DNA from: an uncultured Eubacterium sp.
GTDB lineage: Bacteria > Bacillota > Clostridia > Oscillospirales > Acutalibacteraceae
DNA: 64,000 nt
Assembly (NCBI GenBank): GCA_910577195.1
Contig: CAJTLP010000003.1
Span: forward strand, 1 to 64,000
Direction: 5' to 3'
The first letter of the stretch is position 1. Each line of letters begins with the position of its first letter. Made by a program: the position numbers and the translations under genes. The notes beneath the pieces were generated by a model. It was not told the DNA's origin, did not search any database, and saw only the letters and a program-made list of their open reading frames with translations. Of this stretch, positions 32,114 through 41,805 are shown piece after piece.

Positions 32114-34069
32114 ATGGACAAGTTTAAACTGGTAAGTAAATTTAAGCCGACAGGTGATCAGCCGCAGGCTATTGAATCACTTGTAAAGGGCATTTTAAAT
32201 GGTGATAAGGAGCAGACGCTTATGGGCGTTACAGGCTCCGGCAAAACCTTTACAATGGCGAATATTATCGAAAAGGTAAATAAGCCTACACTTGTTCTGG
32301 CACATAATAAAACGCTTGCGGCACAGCTCTGCAGTGAGTTCAAGGAGTTTTTTCCTGAAAATGCAGTGGAATACTTTGTGTCCTATTATGATTACTATCA
32401 GCCGGAGGCTTATGTTCCTACTACGGATACCTATATTGAAAAGGATTCATCCATTAATGATGAGATTGACAAGCTGCGTCATTCTGCCACTGCCGCTCTT
32501 TTTGAAAGACGTGACGTAATCATTGTTGCGTCTGTTTCCTGTATTTATTCCATTGGTGACCCAATTGATTATCAGAGTATGGTAATTTCGCTGCGTACCG
32601 GAATGGAGTACGGACGTGATGCGCTGATTGAAAAGCTTGTATCCATTCAGTATGAACGCAATGATATTAATTTTGTAAGAAATAAATTCAGAGTGCGCGG
32701 TGATACGCTTGAGGTGTTTCCTGCCGGCTCTTCAGGCAATGCCATAAGAATAGAATTTTTTGGTGATGAGATTGACAGAATCTGTGAAATTCAGCCGCTG
32801 ACAGGTAAGGTGGAGGGAATACTTTCCCACGTCTGCCTTTATCCTGCGTCGCATTATGTTGTCGGTGCTGAAAAAATGAAGATTGCCATTGATAAGATTT
32901 ACAATGAAATGGTTGAAAGAGTTGCCGAGTTTGAGGAACAGGGAAAGCTTTTAGAGGCGCAGCGTATCAAAGAGCGTACAATGAATGATATTGAAATGCT
33001 GAGGGAAACAGGTTTCTGTAAGGGTATTGAAAACTATTCCGCTGTTATGAGCGGCAGAAAAAGCGGTGAAGCACCTTTTACTCTTATTGATTATTTTCCT
33101 GATGATTTTCTTCTGTTCTGTGACGAGAGCCACGTTATGCTTCCTCAGGTAAGAGGTATGTATGCAGGCGACAGAGCACGTAAGCAGAGCCTTGTTGAAT
33201 ATGGTTTCAGACTTCCGTCGGCACTGGATAACAGACCGCTTCAGTTTGACGAGTTCTATAATAAAATCAATCAGGTTGTATTCACTTCAGCAACACCGGG
33301 TGCTTTTGAAAAGGAAAAGAGTACACAGATTGTGGAACAGGTTATCAGACCTACCGGACTGCTTGACCCTGTTATTACAGTAAAGCCGACTGAGGACCAG
33401 ATGGATGACCTTTTGTCTGAAATTAATATCCGTGCCCAGCGAAAGGAAAGAGTGCTTGTAACGACGCTCACAAAGGCTATGGCAGAGGATTTAACCAAAT
33501 ATCTTGAAGGCTTTGATGTCAAGGTGCGTTATATGCACCACGATATTGATACAATTGAGCGTATGGAAATTATCCGTGATTTGCGTCTCGGTGAATTTGA
33601 TGTGCTTGTCGGCATTAACCTTCTGCGTGAAGGTCTGGATATTCCTGAGGTTTCGCTTGTTGCAATCCTTGATGCGGACAAGGAAGGCTTTCTGCGTTCT
33701 GAAACATCACTTGTACAGACAATCGGCCGTGTGGCACGTAATGAGCACGGAGAGGTTATTATGTATGCAGACAGTGTTACTCCGTCAATGGAGCGTGCTA
33801 TTACCGAAACTGTAAGAAGAAGAGGTATTCAGGAGGCGTATAACGAAGAACACGGAATCACCCCTCAGACCATAAAAAAGGATGTCCGTCAGATTATTGA
33901 AATTACATCAAAAGAAAAGATTGAGGGTAAGCGTAAGCATCTTAATAAGAAAGAAAAGCAGCAGCTTATTTTACAACTTACTAAAGAGATGAAGGAGGCA
34001 GCTCGTATGCTTGAATTTGAACACGCTGCATTTTTGCGTGATCAGATAGCTGAGCTGGAAAAACAGTAA
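32114..34069 (+). CDS. uvrB: Excinuclease ABC subunit B
   Basis: A 651-residue UvrB, the damage-verifying helicase of nucleotide excision repair. Walker A is GVTGSGKT (38-45), the beta-hairpin region is YYDYYQPEAYVP, motif II is FCDESHVMLPQVRGMY, and helicase motifs V and VI include GINLLREGLDIPEV and QTIGRVARN. The C-terminal UVR motif (MKEAARMLEFEHAAFLRDQI) recruits UvrC. It is the first gene of uvrB-MATE-uvrA, behind a LexA box. Confidence 0.98.
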   Translation: MDKFKLVSKFKPTGDQPQAIESLVKGILNGDKEQTLMGVTGSGKTFTMANIIEKVNKPTLVLAHNKTLAAQLCSEFKEFFPENAVEYFVSYYDYYQPEAYVPTTDTYIEKDSSINDEIDKLRHSATAALFERRDVIIVASVSCIYSIGDPIDYQSMVISLRTGMEYGRDALIEKLVSIQYERNDINFVRNKFRVRGDTLEVFPAGSSGNAIRIEFFGDEIDRICEIQPLTGKVEGILSHVCLYPASHYVVGAEKMKIAIDKIYNEMVERVAEFEEQGKLLEAQRIKERTMNDIEMLRETGFCKGIENYSAVMSGRKSGEAPFTLIDYFPDDFLLFCDESHVMLPQVRGMYAGDRARKQSLVEYGFRLPSALDNRPLQFDEFYNKINQVVFTSATPGAFEKEKSTQIVEQVIRPTGLLDPVITVKPTEDQMDDLLSEINIRAQRKERVLVTTLTKAMAEDLTKYLEGFDVKVRYMHHDIDTIERMEIIRDLRLGEFDVLVGINLLREGLDIPEVSLVAILDADKEGFLRSETSLVQTIGRVARNEHGEVIMYADSVTPSMERAITETVRRRGIQEAYNEEHGITPQTIKKDVRQIIEITSKEKIEGKRKHLNKKEKQQLILQLTKEMKEAARMLEFEHAAFLRDQIAELEKQ

Positions 34070-34073
34070 TAGA

Positions 34074-35492
34074 ATGAAAAATTTATTTAATGATAAAGAC
34101 TTCTGGAAAACAGCAGTAAGATTGTCGATACCTGTTGCACTGCAGAATCTGCTTACAAGCTCTTTTGTGCTTGCAGATACGCTTCTTGTAAGCAGTCTCG
34201 GTACAGTGGCTCTGTCTTCAGTAGGTATGATGGGGCAGTGGAACTTTCTTATGAATATGATTCTTGTTGGCTTCTGCTCTGCAACAACTGTTTTCATTTC
34301 ACAATTCTGGGGCGTTAAGGATTTAAAGAAAATTCGTCATATAGGCGGTATATCCATATTATTTGCACTGGCAGTTGCTGTAATATTTACCGTGATAAGC
34401 CTTGTGATTCCCAGCGGTGTAGTCAGTATATTTAATGATAATGAGGATGTAATAGCAACAGGTACGGAATATCTTAAAGTTGTCGCTTTTTCCTTTATTC
34501 CGATAGCATTAACAAATATACTTGCATCCATTCTGAGAGCAGTTGAAAACGTAAAATTGCCGATGTATGCATCTGCATTCACAACAGTGCTTAACATTTT
34601 CCTGGATTACAGTATGATATTCGGTAAATTCGGCTTCCCTGAAATGGGCATAAAGGGTGCTGCTCTCGCAACATCCATATCTGCCTGGCTCGGCGTTGTA
34701 CTGATTGTATTGATATCCGTATTTCAAAAGAATATATTGGTTGTGAAAGGAAAGGAATATTTTCAGTTTTCCAAAAAAGAGCTATGTGCTTATATTTCAA
34801 AGGCAGCACCTGTTGTCCTTAATGAAGGAATGTGGGGCGGAGGTACGTTTGTATATAATGTTATTTTCGCCAATATGGGCTATGAATATTTTTCAGCTCT
34901 TACGATTGTGAGGAGCTTTGAAAACATTGCCTTTGTAATATTTATCGGTTTGTGCAGTGCCGCCTCTGTTATGATAGGAAAATCAATCGGTCAGGGTGAA
35001 ATCAAGAGAGGACTGCTTGAGTCAAAGCGATTTATGTTTATCGTTCCTGTTTGTGCGATTGTGATTGCAATACTCATTATTGTGTTCAGGGCACAGCTTG
35101 TAAGCGTGTTTAATATGGGTAATAATATAAGCGAAACTGCGATTGAAACAGCATTGTCACTTATGATGATTTATGCAATTGCATTTCCGTTCAGAATGAT
35201 GCCGTACTTAGAGGTTGTGGCGATTTTCCGCAGCGGAGGAGATACAATTACAGGTGCAAAATATGAACTGCTTTCCCTGTGGGCACTGTCCGTTCCTGCA
35301 ACTCTGATTGCAGTGTATGTGTTTAAAGTACCGTTTTTGGTTGCATATGCAATTATGTATATCTTTGAGGATATACCGAAAAATATTTTCTGTATGAAAT
35401 TCTATTTATCCAAAAAGTGGATTAAGCCTGTTACCGAAGAGGGTATAAAAGGACTGGAGAAATTTAAAAAGAATCAGCGTGGTGAGAAATAA
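34074..35492 (+). CDS. MATE family multidrug efflux transporter
   Basis: A 472-residue protein with about twelve membrane helices in two MATE halves (WKTAVRLSIPVALQNLL, then LVSSLGTVALSSVGMMGQWN; second half PVVLNEGMWGGGTFVYNVIF). MATE proteins export drugs or metabolites using sodium or protons. Substrate unknown. It is wedged between uvrB (4-base gap) and uvrA (TAATG overlap) with only a weak ribosome site, so it should be co-expressed with the repair genes. Confidence 0.92.
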   Translation: MKNLFNDKDFWKTAVRLSIPVALQNLLTSSFVLADTLLVSSLGTVALSSVGMMGQWNFLMNMILVGFCSATTVFISQFWGVKDLKKIRHIGGISILFALAVAVIFTVISLVIPSGVVSIFNDNEDVIATGTEYLKVVAFSFIPIALTNILASILRAVENVKLPMYASAFTTVLNIFLDYSMIFGKFGFPEMGIKGAALATSISAWLGVVLIVLISVFQKNILVVKGKEYFQFSKKELCAYISKAAPVVLNEGMWGGGTFVYNVIFANMGYEYFSALTIVRSFENIAFVIFIGLCSAASVMIGKSIGQGEIKRGLLESKRFMFIVPVCAIVIAILIIVFRAQLVSVFNMGNNISETAIETALSLMMIYAIAFPFRMMPYLEVVAIFRSGGDTITGAKYELLSLWALSVPATLIAVYVFKVPFLVAYAIMYIFEDIPKNIFCMKFYLSKKWIKPVTEEGIKGLEKFKKNQRGEK

Positions 35493-38311
35493 TGGCAAAG
35501 AATATAGTAATCAAAGGTGCGAGAGAGCATAATCTTAAAAATATTGATATTGAAATACCGAGAGATAAGCTTATTGTATTTACAGGCTTGTCAGGCTCAG
35601 GTAAATCAAGTCTTGCTTTCGATACAATTTATGCGGAGGGTCAGCGAAGATACGTTGAGTCCCTTTCATCCTATGCAAGGCAGTTTTTAGGTCAGATGGA
35701 GAAGCCTGATGTGGACTATATTGACGGACTTTCACCTGCAATTTCAATTGACCAGAAAACAACAAGCCGCAATCCCCGTTCAACAGTTGGTACGGTTACG
35801 GAAATTTATGACTATCTCAGACTTCTTTATGCTCGTATCGGTGTTCCGCACTGTACAAAATGCGGCAGAGAAATCACACAGCAGACCGTTGACCAGATTG
35901 TTGACGCTGTTCTTAAGCTGGAGGATAAAACAAGAATACAGATTTTAGCGCCGATTGTACGAGGACGCAAAGGCGAATATGTTAAAGAGCTTGATAACGT
36001 GCGTAAGTCAGGCTATGTTCGTGTGCGTGTGGACGGTTCGGTTTATGATTTGTCCGAAGAGATTAAAATGGATAAAAACAAGAAGCACAATATCGAGGTT
36101 ATTGTGGACAGGCTTGTTATCAGTGACAGTATAAAATCACGTCTTACGGATTCCATTGAAACGGCAACACATCTTTCTGATGGTGTGGTTATCATTGATA
36201 TCGTGGGCGACAGGGAAGAGCTGTTTTCACTGAATTATGCCTGCCCTGAGCACGGTGCAGTTATCGAGGAAATGAGCCCACGTATGTTCTCGTTCAACAA
36301 TCCTTTCGGTGCCTGTAAAAAGTGCGGCGGTCTCGGCGCATATAAAGAAATTGATCCTGAGCTGATTATCCCTAATAAAAAGCTGTCTATTAATCAGGGT
36401 GCTATCAAGGCGTCAGGCTGGAATATCAATGACGGCTCTATTGCAAAAATGTATTATGAGGGCCTTGCAAAGGAATATAAGTTTTCTCTTGATGTGCCGA
36501 TTGAGATGATTTCAAAGGAAGGACTGCATGCAATCCTTTACGGAACAGGCGATAAAAAGCTTTCTATGAAACGTGTTACCTCTTATGGCACAGGGACATA
36601 TAAAAATACATTCGAAGGCATTGTCTCAAATCTTAAGAGACGTTATGAGGAAACGACTTCTGATTGGGCACGCAATGATATTGAACAGGTTATGACTACC
36701 TGCACTTGCCCTGACTGTAAAGGCTCACGTCTTACGCCTGAAATCATGAGTGTAACTGTGGGCGGTAAAAACATTTATGAATTCTGTAAAATGCCGATAG
36801 GTGAGGAGCTTGAATTCATAAACAATCTTCAGCTTACCGAAAGGGAAAAGCTTATCGGTACACTTGTTATCAATGAAATCAGGGAAAGACTTGAATTCCT
36901 CAATTCAGTGGGTCTTGAATATCTTTCATTATCACGTGAAGCGGCAACGCTTTCAGGCGGCGAGGCGCAGCGTATCCGCCTTGCAACCCAGATAGGCTCA
37001 TCTCTTATGGGTGTTCTTTATATTCTTGACGAGCCTTCAATCGGTCTTCACCAGAGAGATAATGACAAGCTGCTCGGCACACTTAAGCATCTTCGTGATT
37101 TAGGAAATACACTGATTGTGGTTGAACATGATGAGGATACAATGCGAAATGCCGATTATATAGTAGATATTGGTCCGGGTGCAGGTGTACACGGCGGTGA
37201 GCTGATTGCAGCAGGTACGGTTGACGATATTATAAATTGTGAAAAATCAATTACAGGTATGTACCTCAGCGGCAAGCGTTCTATCCCTGTGCCGGAAAAA
37301 CGCAGAAAGGGAAACGGCAAAAAGCTTACTGTTTATAAGGCAGCTGAAAATAATCTTAAAAATATAGATGTGGAAATTCCGCTCGGTAAATTTGTTGCGG
37401 TTACAGGCGTTTCAGGTTCAGGCAAATCAAGCCTTGTAAATGAAATACTGAATAAATACCTTTCAAACATTCTTAACGGTGCAAAGAAGAGACCTGGAAA
37501 GTTTGAAAAAATCACAGGTGCGGACAACCTTGATAAGGTTATAAATATTGACCAGTCGCCAATCGGAAGAACACCGCGCTCCAACCCTGCAACTTACACA
37601 GGCGTTTTCAATGATATCCGTGAGCTTTATGCTCAGACAGCTGATGCAAAGCAGCGAGGCTACAAAGCCAACCGCTTTTCGTTTAACGTGAAGGGCGGAC
37701 GCTGTGAGGCCTGTCAGGGTGACGGTATTGTAAAAATCGAAATGCATTTTCTTGCAGACGTTTATGTGCCCTGTGAGGTTTGCGGCGGTAAACGCTATAA
37801 CCGTGAAACGCTGGAGGTTAAGTTTAAAGGCAAGTCCATTTTTGATGTACTTGAAATGACTGTTGACGAGGGTGTGGAATTTTTTGCTCAGCAGCCTAAA
37901 ATCTATAATAAGCTGAAAACGCTTTCCGACGTGGGTCTAGGCTATATTAAAATCGGACAGAGTGCCACAACGCTTTCAGGCGGTGAGGCGCAGCGAGTTA
38001 AGTTAGCCACAGAATTGTCAAAGAGAAGCACAGGCAAAACGATTTATATTCTTGATGAGCCTACAACAGGACTCCATACAGCAGATGTTCACAGGCTTGT
38101 CAATGTTCTCAATATGCTTGTTGATACAGGCAATACAGTTGTTGTGATTGAACATAATCTGGATATCATAAAAACGGCGGACCATATTATTGATCTTGGT
38201 CCTGAGGGCGGAAAAGGCGGCGGAAAAATTGTTGCAGCAGGTACACCTGAGGAAATTGCAAAATGCAAAAAGTCTTACACAGGCCAGTACCTGAAAAAGT
38301 ATTTACAATGA
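35492..38311 (+). CDS. uvrA: Excinuclease ABC subunit A
   Basis: A 939-residue UvrA, the damage-scanning ABC ATPase dimer of nucleotide excision repair. It carries two ABC modules: Walker A GLSGSGKSSLAFDT near residue 30 and GVSGSGKSSLVNE near 635, with signatures TLSGGEAQRIRLATQ and TLSGGEAQRVKLATE. The zinc fingers are CTKCGRE, CPEHG/CKKCGG, CPDCKGSRL and CEACQGDG with CEVCGGKRYN. Its ATG overlaps the MATE stop codon. Length and motifs are normal. Confidence 0.98.
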   Translation: MAKNIVIKGAREHNLKNIDIEIPRDKLIVFTGLSGSGKSSLAFDTIYAEGQRRYVESLSSYARQFLGQMEKPDVDYIDGLSPAISIDQKTTSRNPRSTVGTVTEIYDYLRLLYARIGVPHCTKCGREITQQTVDQIVDAVLKLEDKTRIQILAPIVRGRKGEYVKELDNVRKSGYVRVRVDGSVYDLSEEIKMDKNKKHNIEVIVDRLVISDSIKSRLTDSIETATHLSDGVVIIDIVGDREELFSLNYACPEHGAVIEEMSPRMFSFNNPFGACKKCGGLGAYKEIDPELIIPNKKLSINQGAIKASGWNINDGSIAKMYYEGLAKEYKFSLDVPIEMISKEGLHAILYGTGDKKLSMKRVTSYGTGTYKNTFEGIVSNLKRRYEETTSDWARNDIEQVMTTCTCPDCKGSRLTPEIMSVTVGGKNIYEFCKMPIGEELEFINNLQLTEREKLIGTLVINEIRERLEFLNSVGLEYLSLSREAATLSGGEAQRIRLATQIGSSLMGVLYILDEPSIGLHQRDNDKLLGTLKHLRDLGNTLIVVEHDEDTMRNADYIVDIGPGAGVHGGELIAAGTVDDIINCEKSITGMYLSGKRSIPVPEKRRKGNGKKLTVYKAAENNLKNIDVEIPLGKFVAVTGVSGSGKSSLVNEILNKYLSNILNGAKKRPGKFEKITGADNLDKVINIDQSPIGRTPRSNPATYTGVFNDIRELYAQTADAKQRGYKANRFSFNVKGGRCEACQGDGIVKIEMHFLADVYVPCEVCGGKRYNRETLEVKFKGKSIFDVLEMTVDEGVEFFAQQPKIYNKLKTLSDVGLGYIKIGQSATTLSGGEAQRVKLATELSKRSTGKTIYILDEPTTGLHTADVHRLVNVLNMLVDTGNTVVVIEHNLDIIKTADHIIDLGPEGGKGGGKIVAAGTPEEIAKCKKSYTGQYLKKYLQ

Positions 38312-38322
38312 TGTAACATTTC

Positions 38323-38351
38323 TTGTTTATTCCGTCGCATTATGATATGAT
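38323..38351 (+). promoter_or_regulatory. Promoter of upp-uraA
   Basis: TTGTTT (38323-38328) and TATGAT (38346-38351) with a 17-base spacer, upstream of TGGAGGA and the upp start. Confidence 0.6.
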
Positions 38352-38385
38352 TTGTTAGATAAAAAGTTTTTATGGAGGATATGTT

Positions 38386-39018
38386 ATGTCAAGAAAAGTA
38401 GTTATTTTTGATCATCCGCTTATTCAGCATAAGCTCAGTATTCTGCGTTCTACTGAAACAAGCACAAAGGATTTCCGCCAGCTTGTTAATGAGATTGCAA
38501 TGCTTATGACTTATGAGGCAACAAGGGATTTGCCTACTGAATGTATTGATGTTCAGACGCCCTGCGGCATTGCCAAGTGCAATCATATTGCAGGAAGAAA
38601 GCTGTCCTTTGTACCGATTCTTCGTGCAGGCTTAGGCATGGTTGACGGCTGCCTTCAGCTTGTTCCTGCTGCAAGAGTAGGTCATATCGGTCTCTATCGT
38701 GATGAGGAAACACATACGCCTGTTGAGTATTACTGCAAGCTGCCAAAGGATATTGAGGAAAGAGATGTTTTTGTAGTTGACCCTATGCTTGCTACAGGTG
38801 GCTCTGCTATTGACGCAATCGGTCAGATTAAAAAGAGAAGTCCGAGAAAGATTATCTTTATGTGCATTATTGCTGCGCCTGAGGGACTTGAGGCTCTTAA
38901 GGAGGCTCATCCTGATGTGGATATCTATTGTGCTGCTCTTGACGAAAAACTCAATGAGGATTGCTACATCATACCCGGTCTCGGTGATGCAGGCGACAGA
39001 ATTTTCGGTACAAAATAA
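38386..39018 (+). CDS. upp: Uracil phosphoribosyltransferase
   Basis: A 210-residue enzyme that makes UMP from uracil and PRPP (pyrimidine salvage). It has the family start VVIFDHPLIQHKLSILR, the uracil-site region VPILRAGLGMVDG, the PRPP loop VFVVDPMLATGGSAIDAI, and the C-terminal ALDEKLNEDCYIIPGLGDAGDR. It is followed by the uracil permease, so uptake and salvage are encoded together. Confidence 0.97.
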   Translation: MSRKVVIFDHPLIQHKLSILRSTETSTKDFRQLVNEIAMLMTYEATRDLPTECIDVQTPCGIAKCNHIAGRKLSFVPILRAGLGMVDGCLQLVPAARVGHIGLYRDEETHTPVEYYCKLPKDIEERDVFVVDPMLATGGSAIDAIGQIKKRSPRKIIFMCIIAAPEGLEALKEAHPDVDIYCAALDEKLNEDCYIIPGLGDAGDRIFGTK

Positions 39019-39085
39019 TCAATCAAAAATATTGAGTGCTAATAAATACGATTATCATTCAATCATAATTTAATGAGGAGAAACT

Positions 39086-40465
39086 ATGGCTAAAGAAAAA
39101 ATCAGAGTAGGTACCGACGGTATCTACGACGCTAGTAAGCTCGGCGGCGGAAGAATGGTTGTTCTCGGTTTTCAGCATATGTTTGCAATGTTCGGTGCGA
39201 CTGTAACTGTTCCGCTTTTAACAGGTCTTGATATTTCAACAACTCTTCTTATGGCAGGTCTCGGAACTCTGTTGTTCCACCTTTTCACCAAGTTTAAGGT
39301 GCCTGCTTTCTTAGGCTCTTCCTTTGCATTCTTAGGCGGCTATGCAACTATTGCTCCTATGCTTAAGGATGCTGACGGCAATGCAACTGTTGCCAATAAG
39401 GAATTGCTGCCGTATGCCTGTCTCGGTGTTGCTTGTGCAGGACTTCTTTATCTTGTGCTCGCTGCCGTTATAAGGCTTATAGGTATCAATAAGGTAATGA
39501 AGCTGTTTCCGCCTGTTGTAACAGGTCCGATTATTATTGCTATCGGTCTCGGACTTGCTCCGTCAGCAGTAAATAACTGTAAGACGAACTGGTGGCTTGC
39601 AATCATTGCACTTGTGCTTGTCATCGTATTCAATATTTTCGGCAAGGGTATGATTAAGATTATTCCTATCCTGCTTGGTATTATAGGTTCCTATGCAGTG
39701 GCAGCTATTGTGGGCAACGGCTTTGGTGTTGAAAGCTTTGCAATCGACTTTACCGCAGTGAAAGAGGCTGCATGGATTGGTTTCCCAATTGAATGGAGCT
39801 CAACTGTTTTCGGCGGTGTTCACGACAGCTCAAAGGCAATCACAGCCGTTATCGCAATTATGCCGATTGCCCTTGCAACAATGATGGAGCATATCGGAGA
39901 CATTTCAGCAATCGGTGCTACCTGCGGCAAGAATTATATCAATGATCCCGGTCTTCACCGTTCACTTGCAGGTGACGGACTTGCAACAATCCTTGCATCA
40001 CTCTTCGGCGGTCCTGCAAATACAACCTATGGCGAGAATACAGGCGTGCTTGCTCTTTCAAAGGTTTATGACCCAAGAGTTGTAAGAATTGCAGCTTATT
40101 TTGCTATTCTATTCTCATTCTGTCCGAAGTTTGCTGCGGTAATTGAATCCATTCCTATGTCAATTGTAGGCGGTATTTCCTTTGTTCTTTATGGTATGAT
40201 TTCTGCAATCGGTGTAAGAAATGTGGTTGAGGCTAAGGTTGATTTCTCAAAGGCACGTAACACAATTATTGCTGCGGTTATCCTTGTGTGTGCACTCGGT
40301 CTTGGCAGTGGTGTTTCATTTACAATCGGTAAGTTTGATATCACACTTTCAGCTCTTGCAATTGCTGCTATTGCAGGTATCGTCCTCAATGCAGTATTTC
40401 CGGGTAAGGATTTTGATTTCGCTAAGTCCACTGAAAAGGCTGAAGAAGTAAAGGCTGAAAAATAA
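39086..40465 (+). CDS. uraA: Uracil permease (NCS2 family)
   Basis: A 459-residue membrane transporter with about 14 helices that imports uracil with protons. NCS2 motifs include FQHMFAMFGATVTVPLLTG, FPPVVTGPIIIAIGLGLAPSA, the substrate-site Glu in MMEHIGDISAIG, and GGPANTTYGENTGVLALSKV. It lies 67 bases after upp and behind GAGGAG, and ends at a clear terminator. I saw no PyrR binding motif in the gap. Confidence 0.95.
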   Translation: MAKEKIRVGTDGIYDASKLGGGRMVVLGFQHMFAMFGATVTVPLLTGLDISTTLLMAGLGTLLFHLFTKFKVPAFLGSSFAFLGGYATIAPMLKDADGNATVANKELLPYACLGVACAGLLYLVLAAVIRLIGINKVMKLFPPVVTGPIIIAIGLGLAPSAVNNCKTNWWLAIIALVLVIVFNIFGKGMIKIIPILLGIIGSYAVAAIVGNGFGVESFAIDFTAVKEAAWIGFPIEWSSTVFGGVHDSSKAITAVIAIMPIALATMMEHIGDISAIGATCGKNYINDPGLHRSLAGDGLATILASLFGGPANTTYGENTGVLALSKVYDPRVVRIAAYFAILFSFCPKFAAVIESIPMSIVGGISFVLYGMISAIGVRNVVEAKVDFSKARNTIIAAVILVCALGLGSGVSFTIGKFDITLSALAIAAIAGIVLNAVFPGKDFDFAKSTEKAEEVKAEK

Positions 40466-40480
40466 CAATCAGATATATTT

Positions 40481-40511
40481 GACGGAGAGCATATGCCCTC
40501 CGTCTTTTTTA
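40481..40511 (+). terminator. Terminator of upp-uraA
   Basis: GACGGAG (40481-40487) and CTCCGTC (40498-40504) form a stem followed by TTTTTT. Confidence 0.9.
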
Positions 40512-40540
40512 TTGCTTTTTGGATAGTTGTCTGTTATAAT
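40512..40540 (+). promoter_or_regulatory. Promoter of the DUF2804 gene
   Basis: TTGCTT (40512-40517) and TATAAT (40535-40540) are 17 bases apart, directly after the preceding terminator. Confidence 0.6.
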
Positions 40541-40592
40541 ATATTTGGGTAAATTTATTTATTTTATCAAAAAATTTTTAAGGGGAATTATT

Positions 40593-41618
40593 ATGAGAAA
40601 TCATGAGGTAACAGAGCGCAAACCATTACTCAATCCGGACGGTACTTTGAGGGAGCCCGGCTGGAGCAGACGTCTTGTTCAGATTTACGACAGGAATGAG
40701 ATTAAGAAAAGAAAAACAAGAATCAAGGAATGGGATTACTATTACATAATTTCCAACAAGCACAATATTGCCGTGTGCTTTACCATTTCGGATTTGGGTT
40801 ATCTTGAAATGGAGAGTGTCAGCTTCCTTGATTTCAACAAGGCTTGGGAGCATACTCAGCCTGTTCTTGCTCCGTTTCCTATGGGTAAGCTGCATCTGCC
40901 TTCAACCTCTGAACAGGGTGATGTCAAGGTGAAAAATGCAAAGCTGGCTCTTGAGTATCTCGTGAAGGATAACAAGCGTATGATCCGCTGCGATTATCCG
41001 AGCTTTGACGGAGGAAAAGGACTCAAGGTTAATCTGACGCTTGATAATCCTGATGAGGACACTATGGTTATTGCTACCCCTTGGGCAGAGGATAAGAAAG
41101 CATTTTATTACAATCAGAAAATAAACTGTATGCCTGCAAGCGGTAAGGTTGAATATGACGGCAGGATTTACGAATTTGATCCTGCAACCGATTTCGGCGG
41201 ACTGGACTGGGGCAGAGGTGTATGGACTTATAACAATTATTGGTACTGGGGCTCAGGCTCAGGTGTTGTTGACGGTCACCGTTTTGGCTTTAATATCGGC
41301 TATGGTTTTGGTGATACCTCTGCAGCCAGTGAGAATGTTATTTTTTATGACGGCGTGGCTCACAAATTTGATGATGTAACCTTTAACATCAGTGATAACT
41401 TTACTGACCCATGGACCTTTACTTCATCAGACGGCAGATTTGAAATGGATTTTGTTCCGATTATTGACAGATGTGATTATACCAGCGTCGGAATTATTGT
41501 AACGGACCAGCATCAGGTGTTCGGCAGAATGTCAGGCAAGGCGGTACTCGACGACGGCACTGTGATTGAAATTAAGGATTTTCTCTGTTTTGCTGAGAAG
41601 GTACATAATAAGTATTGA
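40593..41618 (+). CDS. DUF2804 family protein
   Basis: A 341-residue soluble protein resembling DUF2804. It opens with NHEVTERKPLLNPDGTLREPGWSR and has the Trp/Gly-rich core FGGLDWGRGVWTYNNYWYWGSG followed by FGFNIGYGFGDTS. The fold is probably lipocalin- or beta-jellyroll-like, and the family has no known reaction. The frame is open 22 codons upstream, but ATG 40593 lies behind AAGGGGA and matches the conserved start. It is a single-gene unit between two terminators. Confidence 0.8.
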   Translation: MRNHEVTERKPLLNPDGTLREPGWSRRLVQIYDRNEIKKRKTRIKEWDYYYIISNKHNIAVCFTISDLGYLEMESVSFLDFNKAWEHTQPVLAPFPMGKLHLPSTSEQGDVKVKNAKLALEYLVKDNKRMIRCDYPSFDGGKGLKVNLTLDNPDEDTMVIATPWAEDKKAFYYNQKINCMPASGKVEYDGRIYEFDPATDFGGLDWGRGVWTYNNYWYWGSGSGVVDGHRFGFNIGYGFGDTSAASENVIFYDGVAHKFDDVTFNISDNFTDPWTFTSSDGRFEMDFVPIIDRCDYTSVGIIVTDQHQVFGRMSGKAVLDDGTVIEIKDFLCFAEKVHNKY

Positions 41619-41663
41619 TTTAAACCTTATTTTGTTTGACTCTCGTTTGGCTGATTTCATTTT

Positions 41664-41704
41664 AACAGGACAGCAGTTTTTATGGCTGCTGTTCTGTTTT
41701 TTTA
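41664..41704 (+). terminator. Terminator after the DUF2804 gene
   Basis: AACAGGACAGCAG (41664-41676) pairs with CTGCTGTTCTGTT (41686-41698), followed by a T run. Confidence 0.85.
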
Positions 41705-41805
41705 TAATAAATGTAATTATTTGTAATTATTTTTTTAATTTATATTTATTTTATAGTTCATTTCTGTTATAATGTCTAATATATGTGCGTTAAAGAGGTG
41801 ACAAA

